Positions 35,238 to 43,402 of a stretch of 64,000 nucleotides of DNA are shown here, in pieces. The notes under the pieces were generated by a model. The model saw only the letters and a program-made list of their open reading frames with translations, was not told where the DNA came from and ran no database searches. Origin of the DNA: Marinirhabdus sp963799365. GTDB taxonomy: Bacteria > Bacteroidota > Bacteroidia > Flavobacteriales > Flavobacteriaceae. Positions within the stretch are counted from its first letter, which is position 1, and each line of letters starts with the position of its first letter. The DNA lies in the NCBI GenBank assembly GCA_963799365.1, contig CAWCWV010000017.1:719913-783912 (forward strand), given 5' to 3'. A program made the position numbers and the translations under genes.

Positions 35238-36311
35238 CTATAGGAAACTTAACAGCCTATTTAAATCTTCTTCGGTATTATAGATATGAAAACCAACTCT
35301 TATTCCCGGTCCGCGTTGGGAACAAATAATTTTTTCTCTCTTTAATTTCTGAAATAGTACTTCATCCCCAACAATATTAAAAATAGTTGAAAAGGTATCT
35401 CTTTTTGCTGAAGTAGCTTCCAAAACACCTCTTTCTGTAAATGCCTCCCTGGCATTTCCGCACAAAAGCTTCAGTTTTTTTGAAATATTATCGGCTCCTA
35501 TTTCTTTTAAAAATCGAAGACTTTGCCCTATACTCCCATACGTAAGAGTATCTTGATGCCCGGGCTCAAAACGTTTCATATAAGGAATGGACTCTCTGTT
35601 TCTAAAGATACCTTCCGCAGAATTGAATCCAATTGTGCTTGGATGTATGTTTTGTTGTACAGCTTCCTTTACCATAAATATGCCATTACTAAACCCAGAC
35701 AGCATCCATTTATAACAACTTGCTCCCAAAACGTCTATGGCACTTTCAGCAAAACTGAAAATTTCTGTACCCAAATACTGAGTTCCATCTGCAATAAGCA
35801 ATAAGTCTGGATGATAGGCTTTCAACTGCTTTAAAAAGTTAAAATCTATTTTAATACCATTCAAATATTGTACAATACTAAAAGCGAAAATATCTGGTTT
35901 ATGACGGGCAATAGCCACCTCAATATTTTGCTCTAGATTTTCGTCAATTTCAGCATAACACACATGAAAATCTCTGTTCTCAAATGCCCAATTTATACTT
36001 GGATAATCACGATCTAATAACAGTACTTTTTTACCCACTGGAATTCCTTCTAGCAAAGTGTTTAAGCCAAACGAAAAGTTAGGCACGAGTGCTAATTCGT
36101 CCTTAGAAACTTGGAAAAATTCACACACTTCATTACGCACTCCGTCCAAAACCGCTCCGTGGTTATCTCTAAAGACACTCCCGTAGTGTAATAGATTATT
36201 ATCATGGTTGCTACGCCATTGTACAAGTTCCGTGGAAACAAGCCCAGCAGATGCAGTATTTAAGTAGGTATGTGTTTTTGAAACGGGAAACAGATTTCTT
36301 AAATCTTCCAT
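35238..36311 (-). CDS. Class V PLP-dependent aminotransferase / cysteine desulfurase-like (possible EgtE)
   Basis: A 357-aa fold-type I PLP enzyme with 'YLNTASAGLVS' at the N-terminus, PLP-contacting 'LIADGTQYLGT' and the Schiff-base Lys in 'LGASCYKWMLSGFSNGIF'. It ends 5 bp from the DUF427 gene, tail to tail. Ergothioneine pathways need a C-S lyase (EgtE) of this superfamily to cleave the sulfoxide, so that role is plausible. Against it is the opposite strand; other class V enzymes (isopenicillin N epimerase-like) look similar. Confidence 0.75.
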   Translation of the reverse strand: MEDLRNLFPVSKTHTYLNTASAGLVSTELVQWRSNHDNNLLHYGSVFRDNHGAVLDGVRNEVCEFFQVSKDELALVPNFSFGLNTLLEGIPVGKKVLLLDRDYPSINWAFENRDFHVCYAEIDENLEQNIEVAIARHKPDIFAFSIVQYLNGIKIDFNFLKQLKAYHPDLLLIADGTQYLGTEIFSFAESAIDVLGASCYKWMLSGFSNGIFMVKEAVQQNIHPSTIGFNSAEGIFRNRESIPYMKRFEPGHQDTLTYGSIGQSLRFLKEIGADNISKKLKLLCGNAREAFTERGVLEATSAKRDTFSTIFNIVGDEVLFQKLKREKIICSQRGPGIRVGFHIYNTEEDLNRLLSFL

Positions 36312-36372
36312 AACTGAGAGGTTTGTACCGGTATTTTTGGGTATTTTTACGTGAGACTAAAGGTAATTAACT

Positions 36373-36846
36373 ATGTTTTCAAAAACCAACAAAAACGACA
36401 GAATAGACTCCGACCAGCGCGAACAATACGACTACGCCCGTAAGCGCATTAAGCAGAAAAAAGGATTAATGCGTCACTTCATCATTTTTTTGGTAGGTGC
36501 CATACTTCTTTTAGTTATTGATTTATTATTAAAAAAAGGACATGAGATACTTATGAAGGACTGGTCTGTTTGGGCAGTCTTACTATGGATATTCCTGTTA
36601 CTCATTCACGTGTTTAATGTATTTGTGATGAATAAATTTATGGGTAAAGAGTGGGAAAATCAGCAATTAGAAAAGCTGAAAAAACAACAAGAAACCCGTA
36701 TTGCTCAAATTAAAAAGCAAGCCATACAAGAAGTTACTGTAAGTGAAGTGAAATCTTCCCGAGAAACTCAGGCATTACATACGCCTACCCAAACTCCAGA
36801 TGTAAAAAAAAACAACGCCAACAAACTCCCCCCAGAACAAGCATGA
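36373..36846 (+). CDS. 2TM domain-containing membrane protein
   Basis: A 157-aa protein: a basic N-terminal helix 'YARKRIKQKKGLMRHFIIFL', two membrane segments (about residues 34-51 and 66-88, with 'WAVLLWIFLLLIHVFNVF' in the second) and a charged, Lys/Gln-rich C-terminal tail. This is the flavobacterial 2TM domain, function unknown, sometimes found fused to histidine kinases. Its end overlaps folA by 4 bp (ATGA), so the two are translationally coupled. Confidence 0.82.
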   Translation: MFSKTNKNDRIDSDQREQYDYARKRIKQKKGLMRHFIIFLVGAILLLVIDLLLKKGHEILMKDWSVWAVLLWIFLLLIHVFNVFVMNKFMGKEWENQQLEKLKKQQETRIAQIKKQAIQEVTVSEVKSSRETQALHTPTQTPDVKKNNANKLPPEQA

Positions 36847-37325
36847 TTACAATGATTGCCGCCGCAGGCGAGAATAATGAACTAGGAAAAGATAATGACC
36901 TTGTCTGGCATTTACCAGACGACTTTAAACGTTTTAAGCAACTTACTACGGGTCACTATATTATTATGGGGCGCAAGACATTCGAGTCGTTTCCTAAGCC
37001 ACTTCCCAATCGTACCCACGTTGTGATTACCAGAAATGAAGGGTATAAAAGAGATGGCGCCGTAGTGGTACATTCTATAGATGCTGCTTTACTAAAAGCT
37101 AGTAGCGACACACAACCTTTTATTATTGGTGGTGGTGAGATTTATAAAATGGGGATCTCCATAGCAGATAAAATTGAGCTTACCCGTGTCCACGGCACCT
37201 TTGACGCAGACACCTATTTCCCAGAATTAGACAAAGACAAATGGGAACTTATTACTGAAGTACAGCATGAAAAAGACGACCGCCATAACTACGCTTTTAC
37301 CTACGAAACCTGGGTGAGGAAATGA
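36843..37325 (+). CDS. folA: Dihydrofolate reductase
   Basis: A 160-aa NADPH-dependent enzyme that regenerates tetrahydrofolate after thymidylate synthesis. Motifs 'MIAAAGENNELGKDNDLVWH', 'LPDDFKRFKQLT' with the catalytic acid, 'IIMGRKTFESFPKPLPNRTH' and 'FIIGGGEIYKMGI'. It overlaps the 2TM gene by 4 bp. It is separated from thyA by two TonB-like genes and the ergothioneine cluster. Confidence 0.95.
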   Translation: MITMIAAAGENNELGKDNDLVWHLPDDFKRFKQLTTGHYIIMGRKTFESFPKPLPNRTHVVITRNEGYKRDGAVVVHSIDAALLKASSDTQPFIIGGGEIYKMGISIADKIELTRVHGTFDADTYFPELDKDKWELITEVQHEKDDRHNYAFTYETWVRK

Positions 37326-37335
37326 GTTTTCAGTT

Positions 37336-37371
37336 AGCAGTAGCAGTAGCAGTAGCAGTAGCAGTAGCAGT
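37336..37371. repeat. 6-bp tandem repeat (AGCAGT x6)
   Basis: Six perfect copies of AGCAGT in the 64-bp gap between folA and the next gene. It is not in any credible ORF. Slippage-prone; copy number probably varies between strains. Confidence 0.9.
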
Positions 37372-37389
37372 AAAATAGGTTTTTTATAA

Positions 37390-38235
37390 ATGAAAAAACT
37401 TTTACAGAAGATAGCCGAAGAAAATTCATTCAACCTGAAACAGATTCACCCCCTCTCGGGTGGTGATATTAATGCTGTTTATTTGTTGAAATGTTCCCAA
37501 GGTGATTTTGTATTAAAGCTGAATGATACTACCAGGTTTCCCAATATGTTTAAAGCTGAAGCAAAAGGCTTAAAGCTATTGAGAGCTTCAAATAGTTTTA
37601 AAATTCCGAAAGTAATGGCTACCGGAAAAGAAAAAGAACAATCCTATCTTTTATTGGAATACATCGAAAAAGGTTCAAAATCATTACAATTTTGGTCAAT
37701 TTTTGCAGAAAAACTAGTCAAAATGCACAAAAACACTCAAACCGATTTTGGTTTAGATCACGACAATTACATTGGTTCCTTAAGGCAAGTAAACTGTTCT
37801 GAAAAAACTTCGGCAAAATTTTTTATAAATCAGCGATTGAAGCCTCAGTTTTCATTGGCACATAAAAATGGTTTCAAATTTGAAAATCTAGCATCATTTT
37901 TTCGAAACATTTCAGCAGAAATATCAGAAGAAGTACCTTCCCTAATTCACGGCGATCTGTGGAATGGTAATTACTTGGTTTCACAAAAAGGAGATCCAGT
38001 TTTAATTGACCCAGCAGTTGCTTTTGCACCACGGGAAATGGATCTTGCCATGATGCACCTTTTTGGTGGTTTCCCACAAGAATTATTTGAAGAGTATCAC
38101 GAACTTTTTCCACTTGAAAAGGGCTGGGAACTTCGCATTCCTATATTTCAATTGTATTATCTTTTAGTGCATCTTAATTTGTTTGGGCGCAGCTATCTTC
38201 CAAAGGTGAAAGCTATTCTGCTCCAATTCAGTTAA
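37390..38235 (+). CDS. Fructosamine kinase-like phosphotransferase
   Basis: A 281-aa protein of the fructosamine/ketosamine-3-kinase family: 'PLSGGDINAVYLLKCSQGDF' (nucleotide loop), 'FVLKLN' (Lys), 'SLIHGDLWNGNYLV' (catalytic Asp) and 'PVLIDPAVAFAPREMDLAMM' (metal-binding Asp). Family members phosphorylate glycated amines for deglycation, but bacterial substrates vary. It is preceded by the AGCAGT array. Confidence 0.85.
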   Translation: MKKLLQKIAEENSFNLKQIHPLSGGDINAVYLLKCSQGDFVLKLNDTTRFPNMFKAEAKGLKLLRASNSFKIPKVMATGKEKEQSYLLLEYIEKGSKSLQFWSIFAEKLVKMHKNTQTDFGLDHDNYIGSLRQVNCSEKTSAKFFINQRLKPQFSLAHKNGFKFENLASFFRNISAEISEEVPSLIHGDLWNGNYLVSQKGDPVLIDPAVAFAPREMDLAMMHLFGGFPQELFEEYHELFPLEKGWELRIPIFQLYYLLVHLNLFGRSYLPKVKAILLQFS

Positions 38236-38310
38236 AATATGTTTATCAATAACTTGGCCTGAAACATTACCCTGTTGTTTTCGTCTTCTTCTAAAACCAA
38301 ACATATTTAT

Positions 38311-38907
38311 ATGAAAAATTCAACCTTAAAAACGCTAGTATTGAGCTTAGGCCTCTTACTAGCAACTTCGGTAAGCGTAACAGCACAAAACAAAAAATCT
38401 GACTGGACCGCTTTTAATCAACACGTAGCTGTGCAAGCAGACCAAGAATTAAAATTCACATTACTGGCAACGGTACAAGCAGATGTGGTAAAAAGAAAAG
38501 GAAAAGCAGGTATTTGGGCTCGAGTAGACAATAAAAATGGAACTACAGGTTTCTTTGAAAACATGAGTCGCAAACCCATTCGAAAAAACAGCAAAGAAAC
38601 CTATATGATCGAAGGTGTAATTGACGCAAACGCTAAAGAATTATTTTTTGGCGGCTTAGCCTGGGGCAACGGAACTTTTACTTACGACGACTTTGAGTTG
38701 TACATAGAAAACCCTACAACTAAAAAAATGGAAGCCGTGATCATAACAAATGGAAGTTTTGAAAAAACCTCAAATAATAAAATTGAAGGCTGGAATATTG
38801 CTCTAGAAAATGGTGAAGACAAAAATGGCGATGGTTTTGCAGTATCCTTAGTGAATACAGAAAATAGCAAAACTAGCGCTGTACAAATTGTTGGTCAAGG
38901 TAAATAA
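38311..38907 (+). CDS. Exported protein of unknown function, carbohydrate-binding-like
   Basis: A 198-aa protein with a clear signal peptide ('LKTLVLSLGLLLATSVSVTA'), start at 38311; 12 upstream codons are open from a TTG. The mature part is beta-rich, with 'AGIWARVDNKNGTTGFFENM', 'YDDFELYIENPTTKK' and 'TNGSFEKTSNNKIEGW'. The last motif resembles the 'NGSFEssl.GW' of galactose-binding/CBM-like sandwiches. I cannot name a family. Probably periplasmic or secreted; no T9SS tail. Confidence 0.65.
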   Translation: MKNSTLKTLVLSLGLLLATSVSVTAQNKKSDWTAFNQHVAVQADQELKFTLLATVQADVVKRKGKAGIWARVDNKNGTTGFFENMSRKPIRKNSKETYMIEGVIDANAKELFFGGLAWGNGTFTYDDFELYIENPTTKKMEAVIITNGSFEKTSNNKIEGWNIALENGEDKNGDGFAVSLVNTENSKTSAVQIVGQGK

Positions 38908-39056
38908 GTCTTTACCTTGTTTTATGTCCTCTTTCTCGTGCCATACAGAAAGGGACTTTTTCATGAAATTACTTAACAAAACTTTCAAAATACTTTGGCA
39001 TTTTGTTGGGCGTAGCTGCTGGTACTTCTCTGTATCTTTAAGTAAAATAAAAAATT

Positions 39057-39557
39057 ATGAGCCAAGAAAATTTATACAGCCAAAAGGCTATTGAAAAAAT
39101 TAAAGATATTGCAACCGATGTAGATTTCTGCATGCTAGCTACCAACTTAAGCGTACAGCCAATTAGTGCGGTGCCCATGAGTACCAAAAAGGTAGATGAT
39201 ATGGGAAATATTTGGTTTTTGAGCAATAAAAACAGTGACCATAACAGCGATATTGTTAAAGATGAAAATACCCAACTGCTTTACAGCGGAGGCAGCGACA
39301 TGAAATTTTTGAGTGTTTATGGATATGCTGAAATTATCTATGACAGGGGAATAATCAAAGAATTGTATTCCAGTACAGATAACGCTTGGTTTGAGGGCGA
39401 AGAAGATCCAAATATTACTGCCATTAAATTTAGTCCAAAAGAGGCCGCTTACTGGAGCAATGACGAAAATAAGGTAGTGTCGCTTTTCAAAATGGCAAAA
39501 GCCGCAGTTACTGGTGAAAAGGTAGATATGGGTACTTCTGGTAAGATAAAGGTATAA
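39057..39557 (+). CDS. Pyridoxamine 5'-phosphate oxidase-like (general stress) protein
   Basis: A 166-aa split-barrel flavin-binding protein of the general-stress-protein-26 type: 'IKDIATDVDFCMLATNLSVQ', 'MGNIWFLSNKNSDHNSDIVK', 'VYGYAEIIYDR' and 'KFSPKEAAYWSND'. These usually bind FMN or FAD; true PNP oxidase activity is unlikely. Followed by a good terminator. Confidence 0.83.
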   Translation: MSQENLYSQKAIEKIKDIATDVDFCMLATNLSVQPISAVPMSTKKVDDMGNIWFLSNKNSDHNSDIVKDENTQLLYSGGSDMKFLSVYGYAEIIYDRGIIKELYSSTDNAWFEGEEDPNITAIKFSPKEAAYWSNDENKVVSLFKMAKAAVTGEKVDMGTSGKIKV

Positions 39558-39580
39558 CGTGCCGAATTAATATAAAATAC

Positions 39581-39610
39581 ATCCCCTTTTTGAAATTTCA
39601 GAAAGGGGAT
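39581..39610 (+). terminator. Terminator between the stress-protein gene and fabD
   Basis: ATCCCCTTT (39581-39589) pairs with AAAGGGGAT (39602-39610), then TTTTT. It overlaps the fabD leader. Confidence 0.8.
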
Positions 39611-39645
39611 TTTTTATGTTATTTTTACCGCTAAAACCAATTAGT

Positions 39646-40527
39646 ATGATAGCATATATTTTTCCAGGACAAGGCGCACAATTCACAGGAATGGGGCAGG
39701 ATTTATACGAAAACTCAGCTAAGGCCAAAGCGTTATTCCAACAAGCCAATGACGTTTTAGGTTTCGACATTACCAAAATCATGTTCGAAGGCACAGCAGA
39801 CGAGCTCAAAGAAACCAAAGTTACCCAACCAGCTATTTTTCTTCATTCTACTATTTTAGCTGAAGTACTAGGTGAATCTTTCAAACCCGATATGGTTGCT
39901 GGGCATTCGTTAGGAGAAATTTCAGCATTGGTAGCAAACAGAACATTAGCGTTTAGCGACGGACTACTATTAGTTTCTAAACGTGCGCAGGCCATGCAAA
40001 AAGCGTGTGAATTAGAACCTTCTACGATGGCGGCAGTACTTGGTTTAGAAGATCATTTAGTGGAAGCTATCTGCGCAAATGTACCTGGTACTGTAGTTGC
40101 GGCAAATTATAATTGTCCGGGTCAATTGGTAATTTCAGGAGATATTAACGCAGTAAATTTAGCGTGTGAAAGATTAACAGAAGCAGGAGCCAAACGAGCG
40201 CTACTACTTCCTGTTGGCGGCGCATTTCATAGCCCTTTAATGGAACCTGCAAGAGAAGAATTGGCTGCAGCTATTGAAAACACAGTCTTTACAGCACCTG
40301 CCTGTCCTATTTATCAGAACGTATCGACATTTGCGGTGACCAATTCAGACGATATTAAGAAAAACCTCATCTTTCAACTAACAGCTCCCGTAAAATGGAC
40401 GCAGAGTATTCAAAATATGATTAAAGATGGTGGAAGCGAGTTTATTGAAGTAGGACCCGGAAATGTGCTGCAAGGATTAATGCGAAAAATTGATAGAAGC
40501 GTTGCCACCGGAAAAGCAGAAATGTAA
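39646..40527 (+). CDS. fabD: Malonyl-CoA:ACP transacylase
   Basis: A 293-aa enzyme that loads malonyl groups on acyl carrier protein for fatty-acid elongation. Start at 39646 ('MIAYIFPGQGAQFTGMGQDL'), past the upstream terminator. Catalytic Ser in 'VAGHSLGEISALV', Arg in 'SKRAQAMQ', His in 'GGAFHSPLM'. A tandem heptamer array and terminator follow. Confidence 0.95.
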   Translation: MIAYIFPGQGAQFTGMGQDLYENSAKAKALFQQANDVLGFDITKIMFEGTADELKETKVTQPAIFLHSTILAEVLGESFKPDMVAGHSLGEISALVANRTLAFSDGLLLVSKRAQAMQKACELEPSTMAAVLGLEDHLVEAICANVPGTVVAANYNCPGQLVISGDINAVNLACERLTEAGAKRALLLPVGGAFHSPLMEPAREELAAAIENTVFTAPACPIYQNVSTFAVTNSDDIKKNLIFQLTAPVKWTQSIQNMIKDGGSEFIEVGPGNVLQGLMRKIDRSVATGKAEM

Positions 40528-40530
40528 TAA

Positions 40531-40607
40531 ATTAGGCATTAGGCATTAGGCATTAGGCATTAGGCATTAGGCATTAGGCATTAGGCATTAGGCATTAGGC
40601 ATTAGGC
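40531..40607. repeat. 7-bp tandem array, ATTAGGC x11
   Basis: Eleven perfect head-to-tail copies of ATTAGGC (77 bp), starting 3 bp after the fabD stop. There are no spacers, so it is not CRISPR. It lies within the fabD transcript, before its terminator. Confidence 0.97.
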
Positions 40608-40613
40608 AAAATT

Positions 40614-40651
40614 AAAAAAGCTCCGAAATTTTGAAATTTCGGAGCTTTTTT
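40614..40651 (+). terminator. Terminator of fabD
   Basis: Perfect 18-bp stem (40614-40631 with 40634-40651; core AGCTCCGAAATTT/AAATTTCGGAGCT) ending in a T-run. The IS element begins 11 bp beyond it. Confidence 0.92.
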
Positions 40652-40703
40652 TATTCAATTATTGTCCCGTCCTAAAATAGCGATACACTAAAACTCTAGT
40701 GTA

Positions 40704-41138
40704 ATGAAAACATCAGAAAACACGGGTTATGTAAAACGTACCCAGAAAGATTACTCGATTTCTTTTAAACTCCAAGTTGTCCAAGAAATAGAGCTTGGTG
40801 AATTAAGCAGAACGGAAGCTTGCCACAAATATGGCATCCAAGCTAAATCTACTATTAGGGAATGGCTCAGAAAATATGGTAACTTTGATTGGGAAAATCA
40901 ATCTAAGACAACCGTGGCAAAGACACCTGAACAAAGAATCCTTGAACTAGAGGCCAAAGTCAAACTATTGGAGAAACAGAAGGCTCGTGCAGAGCATCTT
41001 GCTGAAAGGGCGGATAAGAAAGTCATCATCTTCGATATGCTGGTAGATATGGCAGAGAAGGAATATGATATCCAAATCAGAAAAAATTACAAACCCGAGT
41101 TATCGACCGCTTCAAAGAAGAACACAAAGAAACGTTAG
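40704..41138 (+). CDS. IS3-family transposase OrfA (HTH)
   Basis: A 144-aa protein with an N-terminal helix-turn-helix ('DYSISFKLQVVQEIELGELS', 'SRTEACHKYGIQAKSTIREW') and a C-terminal coiled coil ('RILELEAKVKLLEKQKARAE'), the usual OrfA plan. A slippery heptamer A-AAA-AAT at 41081-41087 would shift ribosomes into the orfB frame to make the fused OrfAB transposase. Confidence 0.93.
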   Translation: MKTSENTGYVKRTQKDYSISFKLQVVQEIELGELSRTEACHKYGIQAKSTIREWLRKYGNFDWENQSKTTVAKTPEQRILELEAKVKLLEKQKARAEHLAERADKKVIIFDMLVDMAEKEYDIQIRKNYKPELSTASKKNTKKR

Positions 41139-42004
41139 TTTCTACCTGTGATTTACTCGGGGTAAACAGACAGGTTTACTATAGATCCATCAAATCAAAA
41201 GCCTACAAACAACTTGTAGCTCAAAAGGTTATAGCGTTAGTTAGAGACATACGCGGTATTATGCCAAGACTAGGTACAAGAAAGTTGTACTATTTACTCA
41301 AAGCTGAACTTGCTATCTTAAATGTGGGCAGGGACAAACTCTATAGAATTTTAAGAGCCAACCATATGCTCATAAAACCAAAGCGAAGTTATCATATCAC
41401 AACAGACTCCCATCACCGTTTCAGAAAACACAAGAACCTTATCACTACTATTGAAATAGAAAAACCAGAAACCATATGGGTCAGCGACATAACCTATGTT
41501 GGAACCAGGGCAGACCCATCTTACCTGGCTTTGATTACAGATGCATACTCAAAGAAAATTGTAGGTTATAATGTGTCAAAAAGCTTAAGCGTGACAGGGT
41601 CTTTGAAAGCACTAGGTATGGCACTTAAAAAAAGAGTTCATAAGAACCAAACGCTGATACATCACTCCGACAGGGGGTTGCAATATTGTTCCAACGAGTA
41701 CCAACAACTACTTAACGACAACGACATAAGCTCAAGTATGACAGAAAAGTATGACCCCTATGAAAATGCAATCGCCGAAAGGGTTAATGGTATATTGAAA
41801 CAAGAATTTGGGGTGGCAAGAAATATCAAAAGCTTAGCATTAAAAAGGGCGCTCATAAAAAATGCAATAGAAATCTATAACAATCAAAGACCTCATTTGT
41901 CAAACCATATGCTCACACCTGTACAAATGCACGCACAGAATAAACTGAAAAGAAAACAGTACAAATCAAAAAAGCTGAACAATGATATCATTGTTCAGCT
42001 TTAA
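41084..42004 (+). CDS. IS3-family transposase OrfB (DDE integrase core, expressed by -1 frameshift)
   Basis: The frame is open from the slippery site; the first in-frame ATG is at 41261. HTH_21-like start ('HKETLVSTCDLLGVNRQVYY', 'GIMPRLGTRKLYYLLKAE'), then the DDE rve core: Asp in 'IWVSDITYVG', Asp in 'LIHHSDRGLQYCS', Glu in 'NAIAERVNGILKQEFG'. All three catalytic acids are present. The last codons form one arm of a 32-bp palindrome (41971-42002). Confidence 0.92.
   Translation, partial: KLQTRVIDRFKEEHKETLVSTCDLLGVNRQVYYRSIKSKAYKQLVAQKVIALVRDIRGIMPRLGTRKLYYLLKAELAILNVGRDKLYRILRANHMLIKPKRSYHITTDSHHRFRKHKNLITTIEIEKPETIWVSDITYVGTRADPSYLALITDAYSKKIVGYNVSKSLSVTGSLKALGMALKKRVHKNQTLIHHSDRGLQYCSNEYQQLLNDNDISSSMTEKYDPYENAIAERVNGILKQEFGVARNIKSLALKRALIKNAIEIYNNQRPHLSNHMLTPVQMHAQNKLKRKQYKSKKLNNDIIVQL
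41971..42002. terminator. 32-bp perfect palindrome over the OrfB stop
   Basis: 16-nt arms: AAAGCTGAACAATGAT and its exact complement, 41971-42002, ending within the TAA stop of orfB. It could fold as a terminator-like stem on both strands and shield the transposase from outside transcription. Confidence 0.75.
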
Positions 42005-42060
42005 TTAATAAATTTAATCCTTTAATAATCTGTATCGGTTATTTAGGACTAGACATATGT

Positions 42061-42252
42061 TTAGGCGCTTATCCTGCAATCTTCACAATCTTTCACTTTA
42101 CCATAATAGGTTTCGCGATACTTGTAAAGAGTTTTTATAGGAATGTTCAACAATGTTTTTTGGATATAGACAACTTTTGCAGTCATCATTCCCATTTTTT
42201 CTGAAAATCTTTTTTCTTTCTTAGTCTTTCTGCGGACTGATAGTAATTGCAT
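42061..42252 (-). CDS. Small basic conserved protein of unknown function
   Basis: A 63-aa protein, rich in Lys/Arg ('RRKTKKEKRFSEKMGMMTAK'), with 'KTLYKYRETYYGKVKDCEDC' near the end. I recall similar short proteins in other Flavobacteriaceae; no function is known. The C-terminal Cys pair and positive charge are compatible with nucleic-acid or ribosome binding, but that is a guess. The stop codon is 5 bp from the IS end, so the IS may have replaced its original 3' flank. Confidence 0.6.
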   Translation of the reverse strand: MQLLSVRRKTKKEKRFSEKMGMMTAKVVYIQKTLLNIPIKTLYKYRETYYGKVKDCEDCRISA

Positions 42253-42359
42253 TGTTTTTTATTTAATGATACTGCAAAACAACGCATTACAAACGCCAAT
42301 TACAAATTATAGTTGTTAAACCTTTATTAAGCGTTTAAGATACAGCTGAATTCCAGGCC

Positions 42360-43379
42360 CTATAGTCCCCGCACCTTCTTCTCCCATTTCCACGCAGAAA
42401 CCAGAGATTCTTTAAGATCATACCTTGTTGTCCAGCCTAATTCCTCATTGGCTTTTTTTGTGTCGGCGTATACTGCAATCACGTCGCCTGGACGTCTATC
42501 CACAATTTTATAATTCAGTTTTTTTCCAGTTACTTCCTCGAAAGCAGCTATTACCTCCAAAACACTATTTCCTTTTCCAGTCCCTATATTAAAAACCTTA
42601 AAATTAGTTGAATTCTCTGCCTTAATCAATCTTTCCAAAGCTTTTACATGTGCATTAGCAAGGTCTACCACGTGAATATAATCGCGGATACAACTTCCAT
42701 CTGGTGTATTATAATCGTTTCCAAAAACTGAAAGTTCTTTACGAACTCCGACCGCTGTCTGCGTAATAAATGGTACCAGATTTTGAGGTACGCCTACGGG
42801 TAATTCTCCAATAAGGGCAGATTCGTGCGCACCAATAGGATTAAAATATCGCAAGGCTATCACATTTAAATTTGATACCTGGCAAACATCCTTAAGTATT
42901 TCTTCGCTAATTTGTTTTGTATTTCCATAAGGAGAAGTTGCTTGTTTAATAGGCGCATCTTCATCTATAGGCAATGAATCTGGTTCTCCATATACCGTGC
43001 AAGAAGAACTAAATATAAAATTTGATATTTCATGGGCCTCACATTCTTGTAAAAGGTATACTAGCGAATTTATGTTATTTTCATAGTACAAGAGTGGGTT
43101 TTCTACACTTTCGCCTACGGCTTTACTCGCTGCAAAATGGATGACTCCATCAATATCATTATGTTTTCGAAAAAATGCTACTACATGATTTTTTATGCGC
43201 AAGTCTAATCTTTCAAAAATTGGTGGGTTGTTGGTAATTTCAGTAATACCTTGCAATACATCAATAGAAGAATTGGAAAGATTATCGATAATAAGCACCT
43301 CATATCCTGCTTCTTGTAGCGCCACAACTGTATGTGAGCCAATATATCCTAAACCACCAGTAACTAGTATTTTTTTCAT
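42360..43379 (-). CDS. galE: UDP-glucose 4-epimerase
   Basis: A 339-aa extended SDR enzyme interconverting UDP-glucose and UDP-galactose. NAD-binding 'ILVTGGLGYIGSHTVVALQE', 'FSSSCTVYGEPD' (Ser/Thr), the YxxxK pair in 'SPYGNTKQISEEIL' and 'RYFNPIGAHESALIGE'. It lies 23 bp after the DegT aminotransferase gene on the same strand; together they suggest synthesis of surface-polysaccharide sugars. Confidence 0.94.
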   Translation of the reverse strand: MKKILVTGGLGYIGSHTVVALQEAGYEVLIIDNLSNSSIDVLQGITEITNNPPIFERLDLRIKNHVVAFFRKHNDIDGVIHFAASKAVGESVENPLLYYENNINSLVYLLQECEAHEISNFIFSSSCTVYGEPDSLPIDEDAPIKQATSPYGNTKQISEEILKDVCQVSNLNVIALRYFNPIGAHESALIGELPVGVPQNLVPFITQTAVGVRKELSVFGNDYNTPDGSCIRDYIHVVDLANAHVKALERLIKAENSTNFKVFNIGTGKGNSVLEVIAAFEEVTGKKLNYKIVDRRPGDVIAVYADTKKANEELGWTTRYDLKESLVSAWKWEKKVRGL

Positions 43380-43402
43380 GGGTAGGTCCCAAATAGGGAA
43401 AT

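Larger units (their letters stand above)
40663..42055 (+). mobile_element. Complete IS3-family insertion sequence, 1393 bp
   Basis: Imperfect 26-bp terminal inverted repeats: the left end 40663-40688 starts TGTCCCGTCCTAAA, and the right end 42030-42055 read inward starts TGTCTAGTCCTAAA; both end near CGATACA. A 3-bp target duplication TAT flanks it (40660-40662 and 42056-42058). It carries orfA and orfB in a -1 frameshift arrangement, both intact. It sits between the fabD terminator and the stop of a small gene, so it disrupts no coding sequence. Probably recent and possibly active. Confidence 0.93.

Noticed and set aside
38950..39050. Possible small gene with LLGVAAGTSLYL-like end upstream of the stress protein
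   Set aside because: No single open frame links a start to this stretch; at best a frameshifted remnant, with too little to support it.
40531..40607. Possible CRISPR array
   Set aside because: Units are 7 bp with no spacers and no cas genes are in the window; it is a plain tandem repeat.
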